DNA from: VXYK01 sp965221585
Lineage (GTDB): Bacteria > Actinomycetota > Acidimicrobiia > Acidimicrobiales > Aldehydirespiratoraceae
DNA length: 64,000 nucleotides
NCBI GenBank assembly: GCA_965221585.1
Contig: OZ244898.1
Location: forward strand, 434,001 to 498,000
Direction of reading: 5' to 3'
Below the pieces are notes generated by a model. The model saw only the letters and a list, made by a program, of their open reading frames with translations, searched no databases and had not been told where the DNA came from. The position numbers were made by a program, and so were the translations under genes. How positions within the stretch are numbered: the first letter of the stretch is position 1; each line of letters starts with the position of its first letter. This document shows positions 16,903-25,479 of this stretch, piece by piece.

Positions 16903-18471
16903 ATGACTAAGGTCCAGGGTCGGTGTCGTGCGCTGATGTCCGTATATGACAAGACGGGCGTCGTGGAGTTGGCCCAGGGACTCGTCGATCTGGGCTGGGA
17001 ACTGATCTCCAGCGGCGGCACCGCCGGGGTTATCGCAACTGCGGGGATCCCGGTGACCGATATCGCCGACTACACCGGATCACCGATCATGTTGGGGCAC
17101 CGTGTGGCGACGCTGCATCCCCGGCTTCACGGGGGCATTCTCGCGGATCGGGAAGACCCCGAGCATCAGGCTGATCTCGAGACCCACAACATCGAAGTCA
17201 TCGACCTGGTAGTCAGCAACCTCTATCCGTTCCGCTCCGAACCCGGAATCGAGATGATCGATATTGGCGGGCCGACGCTGATGAGATCAGCCGCCAAGAA
17301 CCACGCTTACGTGGGTGTCGCCACGAACCCCGCAGACTACGAACCGATCCTGGCGGAACTGCGAGCCAACGGTGATACGGGTCTGTCCGCGGCCACCCGC
17401 CGACGCTTGGCCAGAGCAGCGTTCGCCCACACCGCTGCCTACGACGCCGCGATTGTCGACTGGTTCGACAGCAGCGAACCGGAACCCGAGTCACCGAACC
17501 AGACGGCGCTTGCACCCACGATCCACCTGGCCCTCGAACGTGCTGATTCTCTGCGCTACGGCGAGAACCCGCATCAGAGCGGGGCGCGTTACCGCTCGAT
17601 GGGTGAGACCGGCATGTGGGATCAGATCGAACAATATTCGGGACTGCCGCTCAGCTATCTCAACATCTTCGACGCGGATGCAGCTTGGCGTTTGGCCCAC
17701 GAACTCGGAGACCTCTCCGGCAACTGTGCTGTGGCGATAATCAAGCACGCCAATCCCTGTGGTGCAGCCGTGGCCCCTGACCTCGCCGATGCATACCGGA
17801 GCGCCTTCGAATGCGACCCTCGCAGCGCATTCGGCGGGATCGTGGCGTTGAATCGAATCGTCGACGAACCCACCGTCGAGGCGATGGAATCGGCCGCCCA
17901 GGCTGACGTGATAATTGCGCCGGGCTATGAGGACGGGGCCGTCGACCGTCTGATCGCCAAGCGCCGCAACACGCGTATTCTGCGTGCTGATGCTCCGCTG
18001 CAGTCATCGGCGAGCGCGGTCAGCCTGCGTCAGATCACCGGCGGGTTCCTGGTTCAACAGCACCAGTGTTTCGCAACGTCGCCCGCTGGTTGGCAAGTGG
18101 TGTCGGAGCGCCAGCCGACTGCAGCGGAACTCGCCGACGCGGCCGTCGCCTGGCGGGTCTGCGGCCATGTCAAGTCGAACGCAGTGGTCCTGGTGAACCA
18201 GGGAGTGGCTTGGGGGATCGGAGCGGGTCAGCAGAACAGGGTTGAAGCCGCGGAGATCGCAGCCAAGAAGGCGGACGGCAGGGCCCGAGGCGGTGCCTGC
18301 GCCAGCGATGCCTTCTATCCGTTCCCCGACGGCATCCACGCGGCCGCAGACGCTGGAGCAGCGATAATCGTGCAGCCAGGCGGGTCAGTCAACGACTCCG
18401 AGACGATCGCGGCCGCGAACGAACGCCAGGTCGCCATGGTCTTCACCGGCGAAAGACAGTTTCTTCACTAG
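16903..18471 (+). CDS. purH: Bifunctional AICAR formyltransferase / IMP cyclohydrolase
   Basis: A 522-residue enzyme for the last two steps of purine synthesis. The N-terminal cyclohydrolase domain starts 'RALMSVYDKTGVVELAQGL', with 'SSGGTAGVIATAGIPV', 'TLHPRLHGGILADR' and 'NLYPF'. The formyltransferase domain has 'LRYGENPHQSGARY', the catalytic 'IIKHANPCGAAV' Lys-His segment, 'DPRSAFGGIVALN', 'KSNAVVLVNQG', 'GGACASDAFYPFPDGI' and the closing 'PGGSVNDSETIAAANE'. Follows sucD by 33 bp, possibly in the same transcript. Length and motifs are normal. Confidence 0.97.
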   Translation: MTKVQGRCRALMSVYDKTGVVELAQGLVDLGWELISSGGTAGVIATAGIPVTDIADYTGSPIMLGHRVATLHPRLHGGILADREDPEHQADLETHNIEVIDLVVSNLYPFRSEPGIEMIDIGGPTLMRSAAKNHAYVGVATNPADYEPILAELRANGDTGLSAATRRRLARAAFAHTAAYDAAIVDWFDSSEPEPESPNQTALAPTIHLALERADSLRYGENPHQSGARYRSMGETGMWDQIEQYSGLPLSYLNIFDADAAWRLAHELGDLSGNCAVAIIKHANPCGAAVAPDLADAYRSAFECDPRSAFGGIVALNRIVDEPTVEAMESAAQADVIIAPGYEDGAVDRLIAKRRNTRILRADAPLQSSASAVSLRQITGGFLVQQHQCFATSPAGWQVVSERQPTAAELADAAVAWRVCGHVKSNAVVLVNQGVAWGIGAGQQNRVEAAEIAAKKADGRARGGACASDAFYPFPDGIHAAADAGAAIIVQPGGSVNDSETIAAANERQVAMVFTGERQFLH

Positions 18472-18483
18472 CCGGGACCGACC

Positions 18484-19203
18484 ATGAACGATCCTGCCGA
18501 GGGCACCGCGTCAAGACAACCCAAGAGCATGGAATGGGCTCTTGAGGTCGGCCTGAAGCGCCGCTCGCTGGCCTTCTATTTCATGATCCGGTTCCTGATC
18601 CGAACGCTGCTGTGGCGTTGGCTGCGGTTGCAGTCGCGGGGGGCTGAGAATATTCCGGCGACCGGTCCCGTAATCGTCGCGCCGGTTCATCGTTCGAACC
18701 TCGATGCCCCGCTGTTCTCGGGCTGCACCAGACGCCGCCTGCGGGCCCTCGGCAAAGAATCGCTGTTCGTTCATCCCGTCGTGGCGTGGGTTTGTGCGGC
18801 GCTTGGTTCGATACCTCTGCGGCGGGGGGAAGCGGATCGAGAAGCCATGCGGTCCGCGCGGGCGATGCTCGACTCGGGAGAGATGGTGTTGGTCTTCCCA
18901 GAGGGCACGCGCCAGCAGGGCAATCAAGTCACCGGGGTATTCGATGGGACAGCGTATTTGGCTTCCAAGACTGGCGCTCCGATCGTCCCGGTGGGCATAG
19001 CTGGAACAGAGGACGCTCTGCCCGCAGGAGCCAAGTTCCCCAGGAGAGTCAGAACCGCAATCGTGGTAGGGGAACCGATCTACGCTCCGCAGGGTCGTCT
19101 GAGTCGTCCGGCGATGGCGGCGTTGAGTGCCGACGTACAACGGCGTCTGCAAACAGCTTTCGACGAAGCGCAAGCTCTGTGTCGACGGGGCAAGCAGCGG
19201 TAG
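18484..19203 (+). CDS. plsC: 1-acylglycerol-3-phosphate acyltransferase family protein
   Basis: A 239-residue PlsC-family acyltransferase of phospholipid synthesis, transferring an acyl chain to lysophosphatidate. The catalytic block I 'VHRSNLDAP' (H-x4-D) is near residue 69, block II 'IPLRRGEADREA' and block III 'VFPEGTRQQGNQV' follow, with block IV 'GAPIVPVGIAGTEDAL'. One membrane-association helix is likely near residues 30-45. Starts 13 bp after purH. Confidence 0.88.
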   Translation: MNDPAEGTASRQPKSMEWALEVGLKRRSLAFYFMIRFLIRTLLWRWLRLQSRGAENIPATGPVIVAPVHRSNLDAPLFSGCTRRRLRALGKESLFVHPVVAWVCAALGSIPLRRGEADREAMRSARAMLDSGEMVLVFPEGTRQQGNQVTGVFDGTAYLASKTGAPIVPVGIAGTEDALPAGAKFPRRVRTAIVVGEPIYAPQGRLSRPAMAALSADVQRRLQTAFDEAQALCRRGKQR

Positions 19204-19240
19204 CTTCGTTGTTCGCTCAGGCGGCTAACTACTGTGGTCG

Positions 19241-20527
19241 ATGATGCGGAGAGTTGCAGTGCTGTTTGGATTTGTGCTCTGCGGTGTTCTCGCCATCGCT
19301 GCTCCGTCGGCCGCCCAAGCTGAAGGTGATGATCCCGAAGCTGCGGAGACGACCCTCGGAGGCACGATCCGGCTCGGATTCGACCAGTTCTTCGCCGGAG
19401 TCGAGATCACCGTCAGCGATCTGTCCGGTGCCGAGATCGGCCGCACAGCAACCGACGCCGAGGGTCGCTGGTCGATAGTCGTGCCCGGTGCGGGCAGCTA
19501 CCTGGTCACTCTCGACGAGAACACCCTGCCAGACGATGTCGGCTTGCGCGAGGGTCAGGAAGCGACCATCGAGACGACAGCGCGCGCAGGCATGGCCCGG
19601 GCGGTCGTGTTCGCAGTGGGGGAGGCCCCCGATACAGCGTCGTTCGGTGAACGCTTCGCGCAGAGAGCGTTCACCGGCCTGAAGCTCGGAATGATCATCG
19701 CCATGAGCGCAGTCGGCTTGTCGATCATCTACGGAACCACCGGACTGGTCAACTTCGCCCACGGCGAACTGGTCACCTTCGGCGCGGTGATCGCCTGGTA
19801 TTTCAACACCTCATGGGGCGCACTGAACCTGGTGGCGGCCGCGGCGCTGGCCCTCATCGTGTGCGCCGCGCTCGGCGCCGGCCTGGAATCCGGCCTGTTC
19901 CGCCCGTTGCGGAGACGACGGCTCGGCGTGTTCCAACTCGTGGTGATCACCATCGGCCTGTCGTTGCTGGGTCGCCAGGCCATACAGCTCTTCTTCGGGG
20001 CCGAGCCACGTCCCTACGTCGACTATCAGGTTCAGGACCGGTGGACGTTCGGTCCCTGGGCCGTCACCCCGCGTGAAGTCGCCACAGTCGCGGTCATCAC
20101 CGTCGTGCTCACGGTTGTGGCGCTGATACTCCAGTTGACCCGATTCGGGAAAGCCACCCGGGCGGTGTCCGACAACGCGGATCTGGCGCAGGTTGCGGGG
20201 ATCGATGTAAACCGGGTCGTGCTGGTCGTCTGGACAGTCGGAGCGGTGTTGGCCGGGCTTGGAGGTGTGTTGCTCGGGCTCGATGCCGATATCGACCCGT
20301 ACCTGGGGTTTCAGCTCCTGCTGTTGATCTTCGCCGGCGTTGAGCTCGGAGGATTGGGCACGGCGTACGGAGCCCTGGTCGGCTCCGTGCTGATCGGATT
20401 CGCCACAGAGATCAGCACCTTGTGGATCTCACCGGAACTGAAGCTGGTCGTTCCACTGGCTGTGCTCATCGGTGTGCTGTTGCTGCGCCCTCAGGGCCTG
20501 TTCGGAATGCGCCAGAGGGTGGGATGA
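19241..20527 (+). CDS. livH: Branched-chain amino acid-type ABC permease LivH with extracytoplasmic N-terminal domain
   Basis: A 428-residue protein; LivH permeases are usually near 290-300 residues. Residues 1-27 look like a signal peptide ending AQA. Residues about 38-115 form a beta-rich domain resembling carboxypeptidase-regulatory/SdrD-type Ig-like repeats ('GVEITVSDLSGAEIGRTATDAEGRWSIVVPGAGSYLVTLDE'). From about 140 the standard permease begins: 'AMSAVGLSIIYGTTGLVNFAHGELVTFGA', the 'TRFGKATRAVSDNADLAQVAGIDVNRV' coupling region, and 'LIFAGVELGGLGTAYGALVGS'. It starts a livHMGF operon and overlaps livM by 4 bp. Confidence 0.9.
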   Translation: MMRRVAVLFGFVLCGVLAIAAPSAAQAEGDDPEAAETTLGGTIRLGFDQFFAGVEITVSDLSGAEIGRTATDAEGRWSIVVPGAGSYLVTLDENTLPDDVGLREGQEATIETTARAGMARAVVFAVGEAPDTASFGERFAQRAFTGLKLGMIIAMSAVGLSIIYGTTGLVNFAHGELVTFGAVIAWYFNTSWGALNLVAAAALALIVCAALGAGLESGLFRPLRRRRLGVFQLVVITIGLSLLGRQAIQLFFGAEPRPYVDYQVQDRWTFGPWAVTPREVATVAVITVVLTVVALILQLTRFGKATRAVSDNADLAQVAGIDVNRVVLVVWTVGAVLAGLGGVLLGLDADIDPYLGFQLLLLIFAGVELGGLGTAYGALVGSVLIGFATEISTLWISPELKLVVPLAVLIGVLLLRPQGLFGMRQRVG

Positions 20528-21534
20528 TGGAATTCGACATCATCTTCGGGAACGCGGCCCGGGCGGCACTCGGGCCGGAGGCGGTGATCCTGGCGTTGGC
20601 GGCGATCGGATTGAACGTCCACTTCGGTTTCACCGGGCTGTTCAACTTCGGGCAGGTCGGATTCATGTTGCTCGGTGCGTACGGCACCAGCGTCTCGGTT
20701 GCGACGTTCGGCTGGTCGCTGTGGGTCGGGATCGCAGTCGGCCTGGTGCTGACCGTGGCGCTGGCACTTGCGCTCGGGGTCCCAACCCTGCGCCTGCAAG
20801 CTGTGCTGTTCGCGATCGTCACCATCGCCGCGGCCGAGATTCTGCGTTTGCTCATCGGTTCCACCGACGCCATCGACCTCACCGGCGGTCCGCTCAGTAT
20901 CAGCTTCAACGCCGGCGCCTTCTACGACCTGAATCCGTACGCGGACGGACCCCAGGACCGTTACGGCACCGGCACGTTCGCGTTCACCGGCCAGCAGATG
21001 TGGGTCATCACCGTTGGCTGGGCACTTGTGGCGCTGGCCAGCCTGGCCGTGTACCTGATTGTGCGCAGCCCCTGGGGCCGCGTCGTCAAAGCCATCAGGG
21101 AGGACGAGGACGCCGCTCGCAGCCTCGGCAAGAACGTCTTCTCCTACAAGATGCAGGCGCTCGTGATCGGTGGCGTGATAGCGGGTCTCGCAGGGGTGGT
21201 CGATGCGATCAAGACCTCCGGAGCCGACCCCAACGGCTTCCGCCCCCAGGTCACCTTCTTCACCTACACCGCTTTGCTGCTAGGCGGCTCGGCAACCTAT
21301 ACAGGGCCGGTAATCGGGGCAATCCTGTTCTGGTTCGTCAGGGAGTGGATCGAGTCGTTCCTTCGACAGTTGGCCGCCGAATCCTGGCTGCCGGACACGA
21401 TCGCAGACTTTCTCTCGGGAACCGAAGGGGTGATCAGCGTCGCCCTGGTCGGTCTGGCACTCATCCTGCTGGTTCTGTTCCGACCCCAAGGAATCGTTGG
21501 CAACCGCACAGAAATGCTGATCGATGACAGTTGA
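20524..21534 (+). CDS. livM: Branched-chain amino acid-type ABC permease LivM
   Basis: A 336-residue permease, partner of LivH. Visible: 'AAIGLNVHFGFTGLFNFGQVGFMLLGAY' (LivM N-terminal motif), about eight hydrophobic segments, the coupling loop 'GRVVKAIREDEDAARSLGKNVFSYKMQALVIGG', and the C-terminal 'LILLVLFRPQGIVGNR'. The ATG at 20524 overlaps the livH stop (ATGA); the ATG at 20527 is equally possible. A longer upstream frame inside livH is ignored. Overlaps livG by 11 bp. Confidence 0.93.
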   Translation: MMEFDIIFGNAARAALGPEAVILALAAIGLNVHFGFTGLFNFGQVGFMLLGAYGTSVSVATFGWSLWVGIAVGLVLTVALALALGVPTLRLQAVLFAIVTIAAAEILRLLIGSTDAIDLTGGPLSISFNAGAFYDLNPYADGPQDRYGTGTFAFTGQQMWVITVGWALVALASLAVYLIVRSPWGRVVKAIREDEDAARSLGKNVFSYKMQALVIGGVIAGLAGVVDAIKTSGADPNGFRPQVTFFTYTALLLGGSATYTGPVIGAILFWFVREWIESFLRQLAAESWLPDTIADFLSGTEGVISVALVGLALILLVLFRPQGIVGNRTEMLIDDS

Positions 21535-22414
21535 CGAACCGCAGGTAGCAGCCGCGGCACCCGCCGATGGGATTGAGCCCATACTGCGGGTTCGATCCGA
21601 ACCCGGGGTCGCCAAGCCTGATCCCATCCTGACCGTCGAGGGCGTGCAGAAGAGTTTCGGCGGGCTGGTCGCGGTCGACGTGGAGCATGTCGAGTTTCAG
21701 CGGGGCGTGGTCACGTCGCTGATCGGACCCAACGGGGCAGGCAAGACCACCCTGTTCAACCTGCTGTGCGGCTTTGAAAGGGCTGACCGCGGCCGGTGGA
21801 TCTTCGAGGGACGACCGGTGAACGGCATGTCCGCGGATCGTCTCGCTCGGGAGGGGATGGTGAGGACCTTCCAGCTCACCAAAGCGCTGGCCAAGCTTCC
21901 GGTCATCGAGAACATGCTGCTGGGCGCGCCCAACCAAGCCGGGGAACGCTTGTGGGAGGCGCCGTTCCGGTCGCGCTGGCGCGACCAGGAGCGGGCCAAC
22001 ACCGAGCGCGCCGAGCAACTGCTTGAGCAGTTCGGCCTCGCCCACATGCGCGACGAACTGGCGGGCACACTCTCAGGCGGACAGCGCAAGCTCCTGGAGG
22101 TCGCTCGGGCGCTCATGACCGAACCGAGGTTGATTATGCTGGACGAACCCATGGCGGGCGTTAACCCCGCCTTGGCCCAGTCATTGACGCACCACATCAG
22201 CATGCTGGCCCGCGACGGAATGAGTGTCGTGTTCATCGAGCATGACATGAACGTCGTGGCCGGGATCAGCGACTGGGTGGTGGTCCTGGCTCAGGGGGGA
22301 GTCATTGCGGAAGGACCACCCTGGAACGTCATCCACAACGAACTGGTTGTCGACGCCTACCTCGGCCGAGGCCGCCCGTCAGAAAGCCCGGCGGGCAGAG
22401 AGGATTCGTCGTGA
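21524..22414 (+). CDS. livG: Branched-chain amino acid-type ABC ATPase LivG
   Basis: A 296-residue ATPase. Walker A 'GPNGAGKTTLFNLLCGF', Q-loop 'VRTFQLTKALAKL', signature 'LSGGQRKLLEVARAL', Walker B 'LIMLDEPMAGVNP' and H-loop 'VVFIEHDMNVV' are all standard for LivG. An N-terminal stretch of about 40 Ala/Pro/Glu-rich residues precedes the ATPase core. The start overlaps livM and the end overlaps livF (GTGA). Confidence 0.94.
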   Translation: MTVDEPQVAAAAPADGIEPILRVRSEPGVAKPDPILTVEGVQKSFGGLVAVDVEHVEFQRGVVTSLIGPNGAGKTTLFNLLCGFERADRGRWIFEGRPVNGMSADRLAREGMVRTFQLTKALAKLPVIENMLLGAPNQAGERLWEAPFRSRWRDQERANTERAEQLLEQFGLAHMRDELAGTLSGGQRKLLEVARALMTEPRLIMLDEPMAGVNPALAQSLTHHISMLARDGMSVVFIEHDMNVVAGISDWVVVLAQGGVIAEGPPWNVIHNELVVDAYLGRGRPSESPAGREDSS

Positions 22415-23133
22415 GCACCCTGTTGCAAGCAGAGGACCTGGTGGCCGGGTACCTCCCGGGCATCGACATCTTGAACGGCTGCTCGCTGGAGCTGAACCCG
22501 GGCGAGATCGTCGGGATCATCGGACCCAACGGCGCGGGCAAATCCACCCTGCTGAAAGCTATTTTCGGTCTGGTGGAAGTCCGGGCTGGGACAGTCAGCT
22601 TCGAGCAGGAGGACATCACCGGGTGCCGGCCACATGAACTCGTCACCCGCGGGATCGGCTTCGTCCCGCAGACCGACAATGTGTTTCCCCGGCTGTCCAT
22701 CCGTGAGAATCTGGAGATGGGTGGCTTCCAGGCACCTGAACGGTTTGACGAGCGATTCGAAGTGGTCTCCGATCTGTTCCCGCTGCTGGCCGATCGCAGC
22801 GGTCAACGCGCCGACGGATTGTCGGGAGGTGAGCGTCAGATGGTCGCCATCGCCCGAGCGCTGATGATGGATCCCCGTGTCGTTCTGCTCGACGAGCCCT
22901 CCTCGGGCCTTTCTCCCGCCTATCAGGATCAGGTGTTCGAGCGCATCACCCACATCACCGAACACGGAGTGTCGCTCGTGATGGTCGAACAGAACGCGCA
23001 TCGCTGCCTGCAGATATGCAACCGTGCCTACGTCCTGGACCAGGGCGTCAACGCCCACACCGGAACGGGCCGCGAACTCCTCGACGACCCGAAAGTGGTC
23101 AGCCTCTACCTCGGAACCCTCGCCCGGTTCTGA
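22411..23133 (+). CDS. livF: Branched-chain amino acid-type ABC ATPase LivF
   Basis: A 240-residue ATPase, second ATPase of the importer. It has Walker A 'GPNGAGKSTLLKAIFGL', 'GIGFVPQTDNVFPRLSIRENLEMGGF' (LivF-typical), signature 'LSGGERQMVAIARAL', Walker B 'VVLLDEPSSGLSP' and 'LVMVEQNAHRCLQICNRAYVL', the LivF H-loop form. GTG start at 22411 overlaps livG. The operon ends here, tail to tail with the binding-protein gene. Confidence 0.94.
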   Translation: MSTLLQAEDLVAGYLPGIDILNGCSLELNPGEIVGIIGPNGAGKSTLLKAIFGLVEVRAGTVSFEQEDITGCRPHELVTRGIGFVPQTDNVFPRLSIRENLEMGGFQAPERFDERFEVVSDLFPLLADRSGQRADGLSGGERQMVAIARALMMDPRVVLLDEPSSGLSPAYQDQVFERITHITEHGVSLVMVEQNAHRCLQICNRAYVLDQGVNAHTGTGRELLDDPKVVSLYLGTLARF

Positions 23134-23139
23134 CAGCAC

Positions 23140-23156
23140 CCCGCCAAGCAGGGCGG
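23140..23156. terminator. Short hairpin between livF and livK stops
   Basis: CCCGCC (23140-23145) pairs with GGGCGG (23151-23156) around AAGCA, 7 bp after the livF stop. Weak, but placed for a bidirectional terminator between convergent genes. Confidence 0.35.
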
Positions 23157-23191
23157 AGTCCAGCAGGCGCAGTCCAACAGGCGGGAACTGG

Positions 23192-24466
23192 TCAGCCCAG
23201 CTCGGCGAGGTCAGCGTCCTGGCTGTCGATCACGGTGAATTGACCGTCGATGAATTCGGCAATCAGGTACCGACCGAACCTGGGGTCGCCGACTTCGTCG
23301 AGCTCCAGTGGGCCGGAAACACCGTCGTAGTCGATGTCGACGCCATCCGCGATCAACTGTGCGCACTCGGCGTAGCTGTAGCACTTCTCACCATCGCTGG
23401 TCAGGGTGAGCACCTGCTCCATGATGGCCGGGCCGTTGGTGGAACCAGCCGCCAGAGCCGCCAGCGCCAGCACGATCACGCAGTCATAGGACTGGCCTCC
23501 GTAGATGACGTTGCCGTCGGTCAGGGTGCTCAGTTCCTTGCTGTACTCGTCGCTGCCCCCCGCTGCAACGGCCACGAATCCGTCGAGCGAGTTGGGATTC
23601 GACGGATCCACCGTGGTGGGCAGATGCAGGTCGTAGATTCCGTCGCTACCGTACATCGCGCCGGGCGGGAACCCGGCTTCGAGCAGCCCCCTGATGATCT
23701 GGGCGCCCTCGGAGAAGGTGATGAGCACCACCGCATCTGCTCCCATGGCCTCGATGGCCGCAACGGTGGGATCGTAGCTGGCTGCGTCCTCGTCGTAAGA
23801 GAAGATCTCGTAGTTGACGCCGAGTTCGTCGAAGTTGTCTGCCAACAGCTCCGCCAGGGCGTTGCCCCAGTCGTCAGCGCGCGCCGGGATCGCCACGTTG
23901 GTGGCCCCGTCGGTGGCGACGACGTTGGCGAGGATCAACGCCGCGGCCTGATCAGGCGGGACGGTACGGAAATAGAACGCTGCGTTGGCTTGAGTGGAGA
24001 ACGACGGCGAGGTGTTGGATGGGGAGCATTGCGGTATCTGAGCGTCGTACAGCGTCTGTATGAACGACTGCGACACTCCCGAAGCGGCAGCACCGACGAT
24101 CACATGCGCACCCTCGCCCAACAGGCGGTTGACAGTCTCGGGGGCGACGTCGGGATCAGTGGCGCTGTCGCCGGTCAGCAGCCGGACGTTGCCGCCGGCG
24201 TCCTGAATGTCCTCGATGGCCAGATCGATACTCACGATCATCGGCGAATTGAGGAACGCCGCCGCCCCCGTCTCGGGCATCACTCGACCGATGACCAACT
24301 CGAAGTCGTCGACCACCGGTTCGGGTTCGGCCGCCGGTGCCGCGGTTGTTTCTGGAGCGAGCGTGGTGCTGGTCGCGTCGCCGTCATCGTCTCCCCCGCA
24401 GGCCGCCGCCCCCAAGGCCAGCGCAACGCAAACCACCGCCAACCGCAGCAATCTCTCGATCCTCAT
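23192..24466 (-). CDS. livK: Periplasmic-type amino acid-binding lipoprotein of the Liv importer
   Basis: A 424-residue type-I substrate-binding lipoprotein. It starts with an SD of GAGGAGG and a signal ending in lipobox 'GAAAC', then a short Thr/Ala/Pro linker. The fold of LivJ/LivK is visible in 'IGRVMPETGAAAFLNSPMIVSIDLAIEDI', 'GAHVIVGAAASGVSQSFIQTLYDAQIPQCSPSNTSPSF', 'PARADDWGNALAEL' and 'GSDGIYD'. It sits convergent to livHMGF rather than within the operon, so it is expressed from its own promoter upstream of 24466. Substrate (branched-chain amino acid, urea or amide) cannot be decided. Confidence 0.92.
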   Translation of the reverse strand: MRIERLLRLAVVCVALALGAAACGGDDDGDATSTTLAPETTAAPAAEPEPVVDDFELVIGRVMPETGAAAFLNSPMIVSIDLAIEDIQDAGGNVRLLTGDSATDPDVAPETVNRLLGEGAHVIVGAAASGVSQSFIQTLYDAQIPQCSPSNTSPSFSTQANAAFYFRTVPPDQAAALILANVVATDGATNVAIPARADDWGNALAELLADNFDELGVNYEIFSYDEDAASYDPTVAAIEAMGADAVVLITFSEGAQIIRGLLEAGFPPGAMYGSDGIYDLHLPTTVDPSNPNSLDGFVAVAAGGSDEYSKELSTLTDGNVIYGGQSYDCVIVLALAALAAGSTNGPAIMEQVLTLTSDGEKCYSYAECAQLIADGVDIDYDGVSGPLELDEVGDPRFGRYLIAEFIDGQFTVIDSQDADLAELG

Positions 24467-24562
24467 TTCGAACCTCCTCAGTCTCCGCGTCAGGGTCCTG
24501 ATCTGATTTCATCGTATCGGCCCCTGATTGTCGGCAATTGCGCACAGACGCCTTCAGCGGCC

Positions 24563-24989
24563 TCAGTAGCACCAGCCTTCAGCACACCACAGAGGCGCTG
24601 CGCAGCCATAGGAAGAGCACGGTTTCAGGTTCCAGCGCCACTCGTGGGCCGCCCGCTGCCGCACCCCGCAAACAGGCGGCACCGTCGTGGTGGTTGTGGG
24701 GAGCACGCAGCGGCCGTTGACGCTGCCTGCCGGGGTCCAGGCACCACCCTGAGAAAGGCAAGTCAGATGCCCGGTGAAACACCCGTAGATCGTTCTCCAG
24801 CCGCCGTATTTCTCACAGCCCCCCCTAGTCGGGTCCGGCCGCCGCAGCTGACATGCAGTCGTAGCCTGCGGCTGCCTAGTCCCGGGCTGTTGCCAGCTCG
24901 GGATCAACGGTGCGAGACAGCCCGAAGGCGACCACAGCACCGGCCGGGGCAACACAAACGGCGGTGACCCTCAGGGGTCGGGCGTGAGA
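24563..24989 (-). pseudogene. Decayed copy related to the His/Cys-rich secreted protein
   Basis: Translating the minus strand gives fragments that align with the N-terminus of the intact protein at 27143-29134: 'RPLRVTAVCVAPAGAVVAFGLSRTV' against 'RPLRVAVVCVALVGAVVAFGLSGTV', then 'CEKYGGWRTIYGCFTGHL' against 'CEKYGGWWTIYGCFTGHL'. Between them a CAA codon has become TAG (24878-24876), a CAG has become TAG (24827-24825), and a G run has gained one base, shifting the frame. The start codon region is also missing. The C-terminal part (VCGVRQRA...GWCY) resembles the end of the fragment at 25201-25479. Clearly non-functional. Confidence 0.8.
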
Positions 24990-25204
24990 CGTATTGGCGG
25001 TCCCCCTTCGGGTCGGATCAGTGGCCTTTGAAGCCAAATCAAACAAACCGCTGCCGGAACCCGAAGGGGCACCAAGTGCAGGAACACTCGACCCCGCTTC
25101 GGGCTTAGCCAGGGATTCGGGTCGTCGCCACGGGTGAGCGAGACGCCACACGCCGGGGCCAACAGCAGAAGGGCGAGAGCGCCCGTGACGGCTAGGCGGG
25201 TCAT
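24971..25204 (-). CDS. Small putative lipoprotein
   Basis: A 77-residue frame beginning MTRLAVTGALALLLLAPACG, a textbook lipoprotein signal with lipobox 'LAPAC'. The mature part is short (about 58 residues) and shows no known domain. Its ATG overlaps the TGA of the upstream fragment at 25201 by 4 bp, as in coupled genes, and its end overlaps the decayed copy at 24989 by 19 bp. It could be a real small surface protein or a truncated remnant like its neighbours. Confidence 0.45.
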   Translation of the reverse strand: MTRLAVTGALALLLLAPACGVSLTRGDDPNPWLSPKRGRVFLHLVPLRVPAAVCLIWLQRPLIRPEGGPPIRLTPDP

Positions 25205-25479
25205 TCGTCGTAGCACCATCCCCGAAACCGCATAAAGGCGGCGTATTGGACGTAGTGCCAGCAGGGGCGGCTGGGCCAGCAACGGCCATTGTAAGCCCGT
25301 TCACGTTTTCCACAGACGACCTCCGGCACCGTCGTGGTAGTGGTCGTTGTTGGTGGGGTTGTTGTTTTGGTGCAGCTGAAATGGTTGAAGGTGTTGTAGC
25401 GGTAGCCGATATGGGCGGACAGCTGTTGCCCTGGGGGGAACCTCAGGTGGTCGGTGTGGCAGTAGTCGTGGCCCTGGGC
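25201..25479 (-). pseudogene. C-terminal fragment of a His/Cys-rich secreted protein, cut by IS256
   Basis: An open frame of about 92 codons runs out of the left end of the IS element. It reads GHDYCHTDH, then PPGQQLSAHIGYRYNTFNHFSC, a Thr run, and VCGKRERAYNG...GWCYDE. The first part is nearly identical to residues 562-594 of the intact protein at 27143-29134. The C-terminus differs from that protein (no EF-hand) but resembles the end of the decayed copy at 24563. The 5' portion is not found beyond the right end of the IS, so insertion was followed by deletion or rearrangement. Confidence 0.8.
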
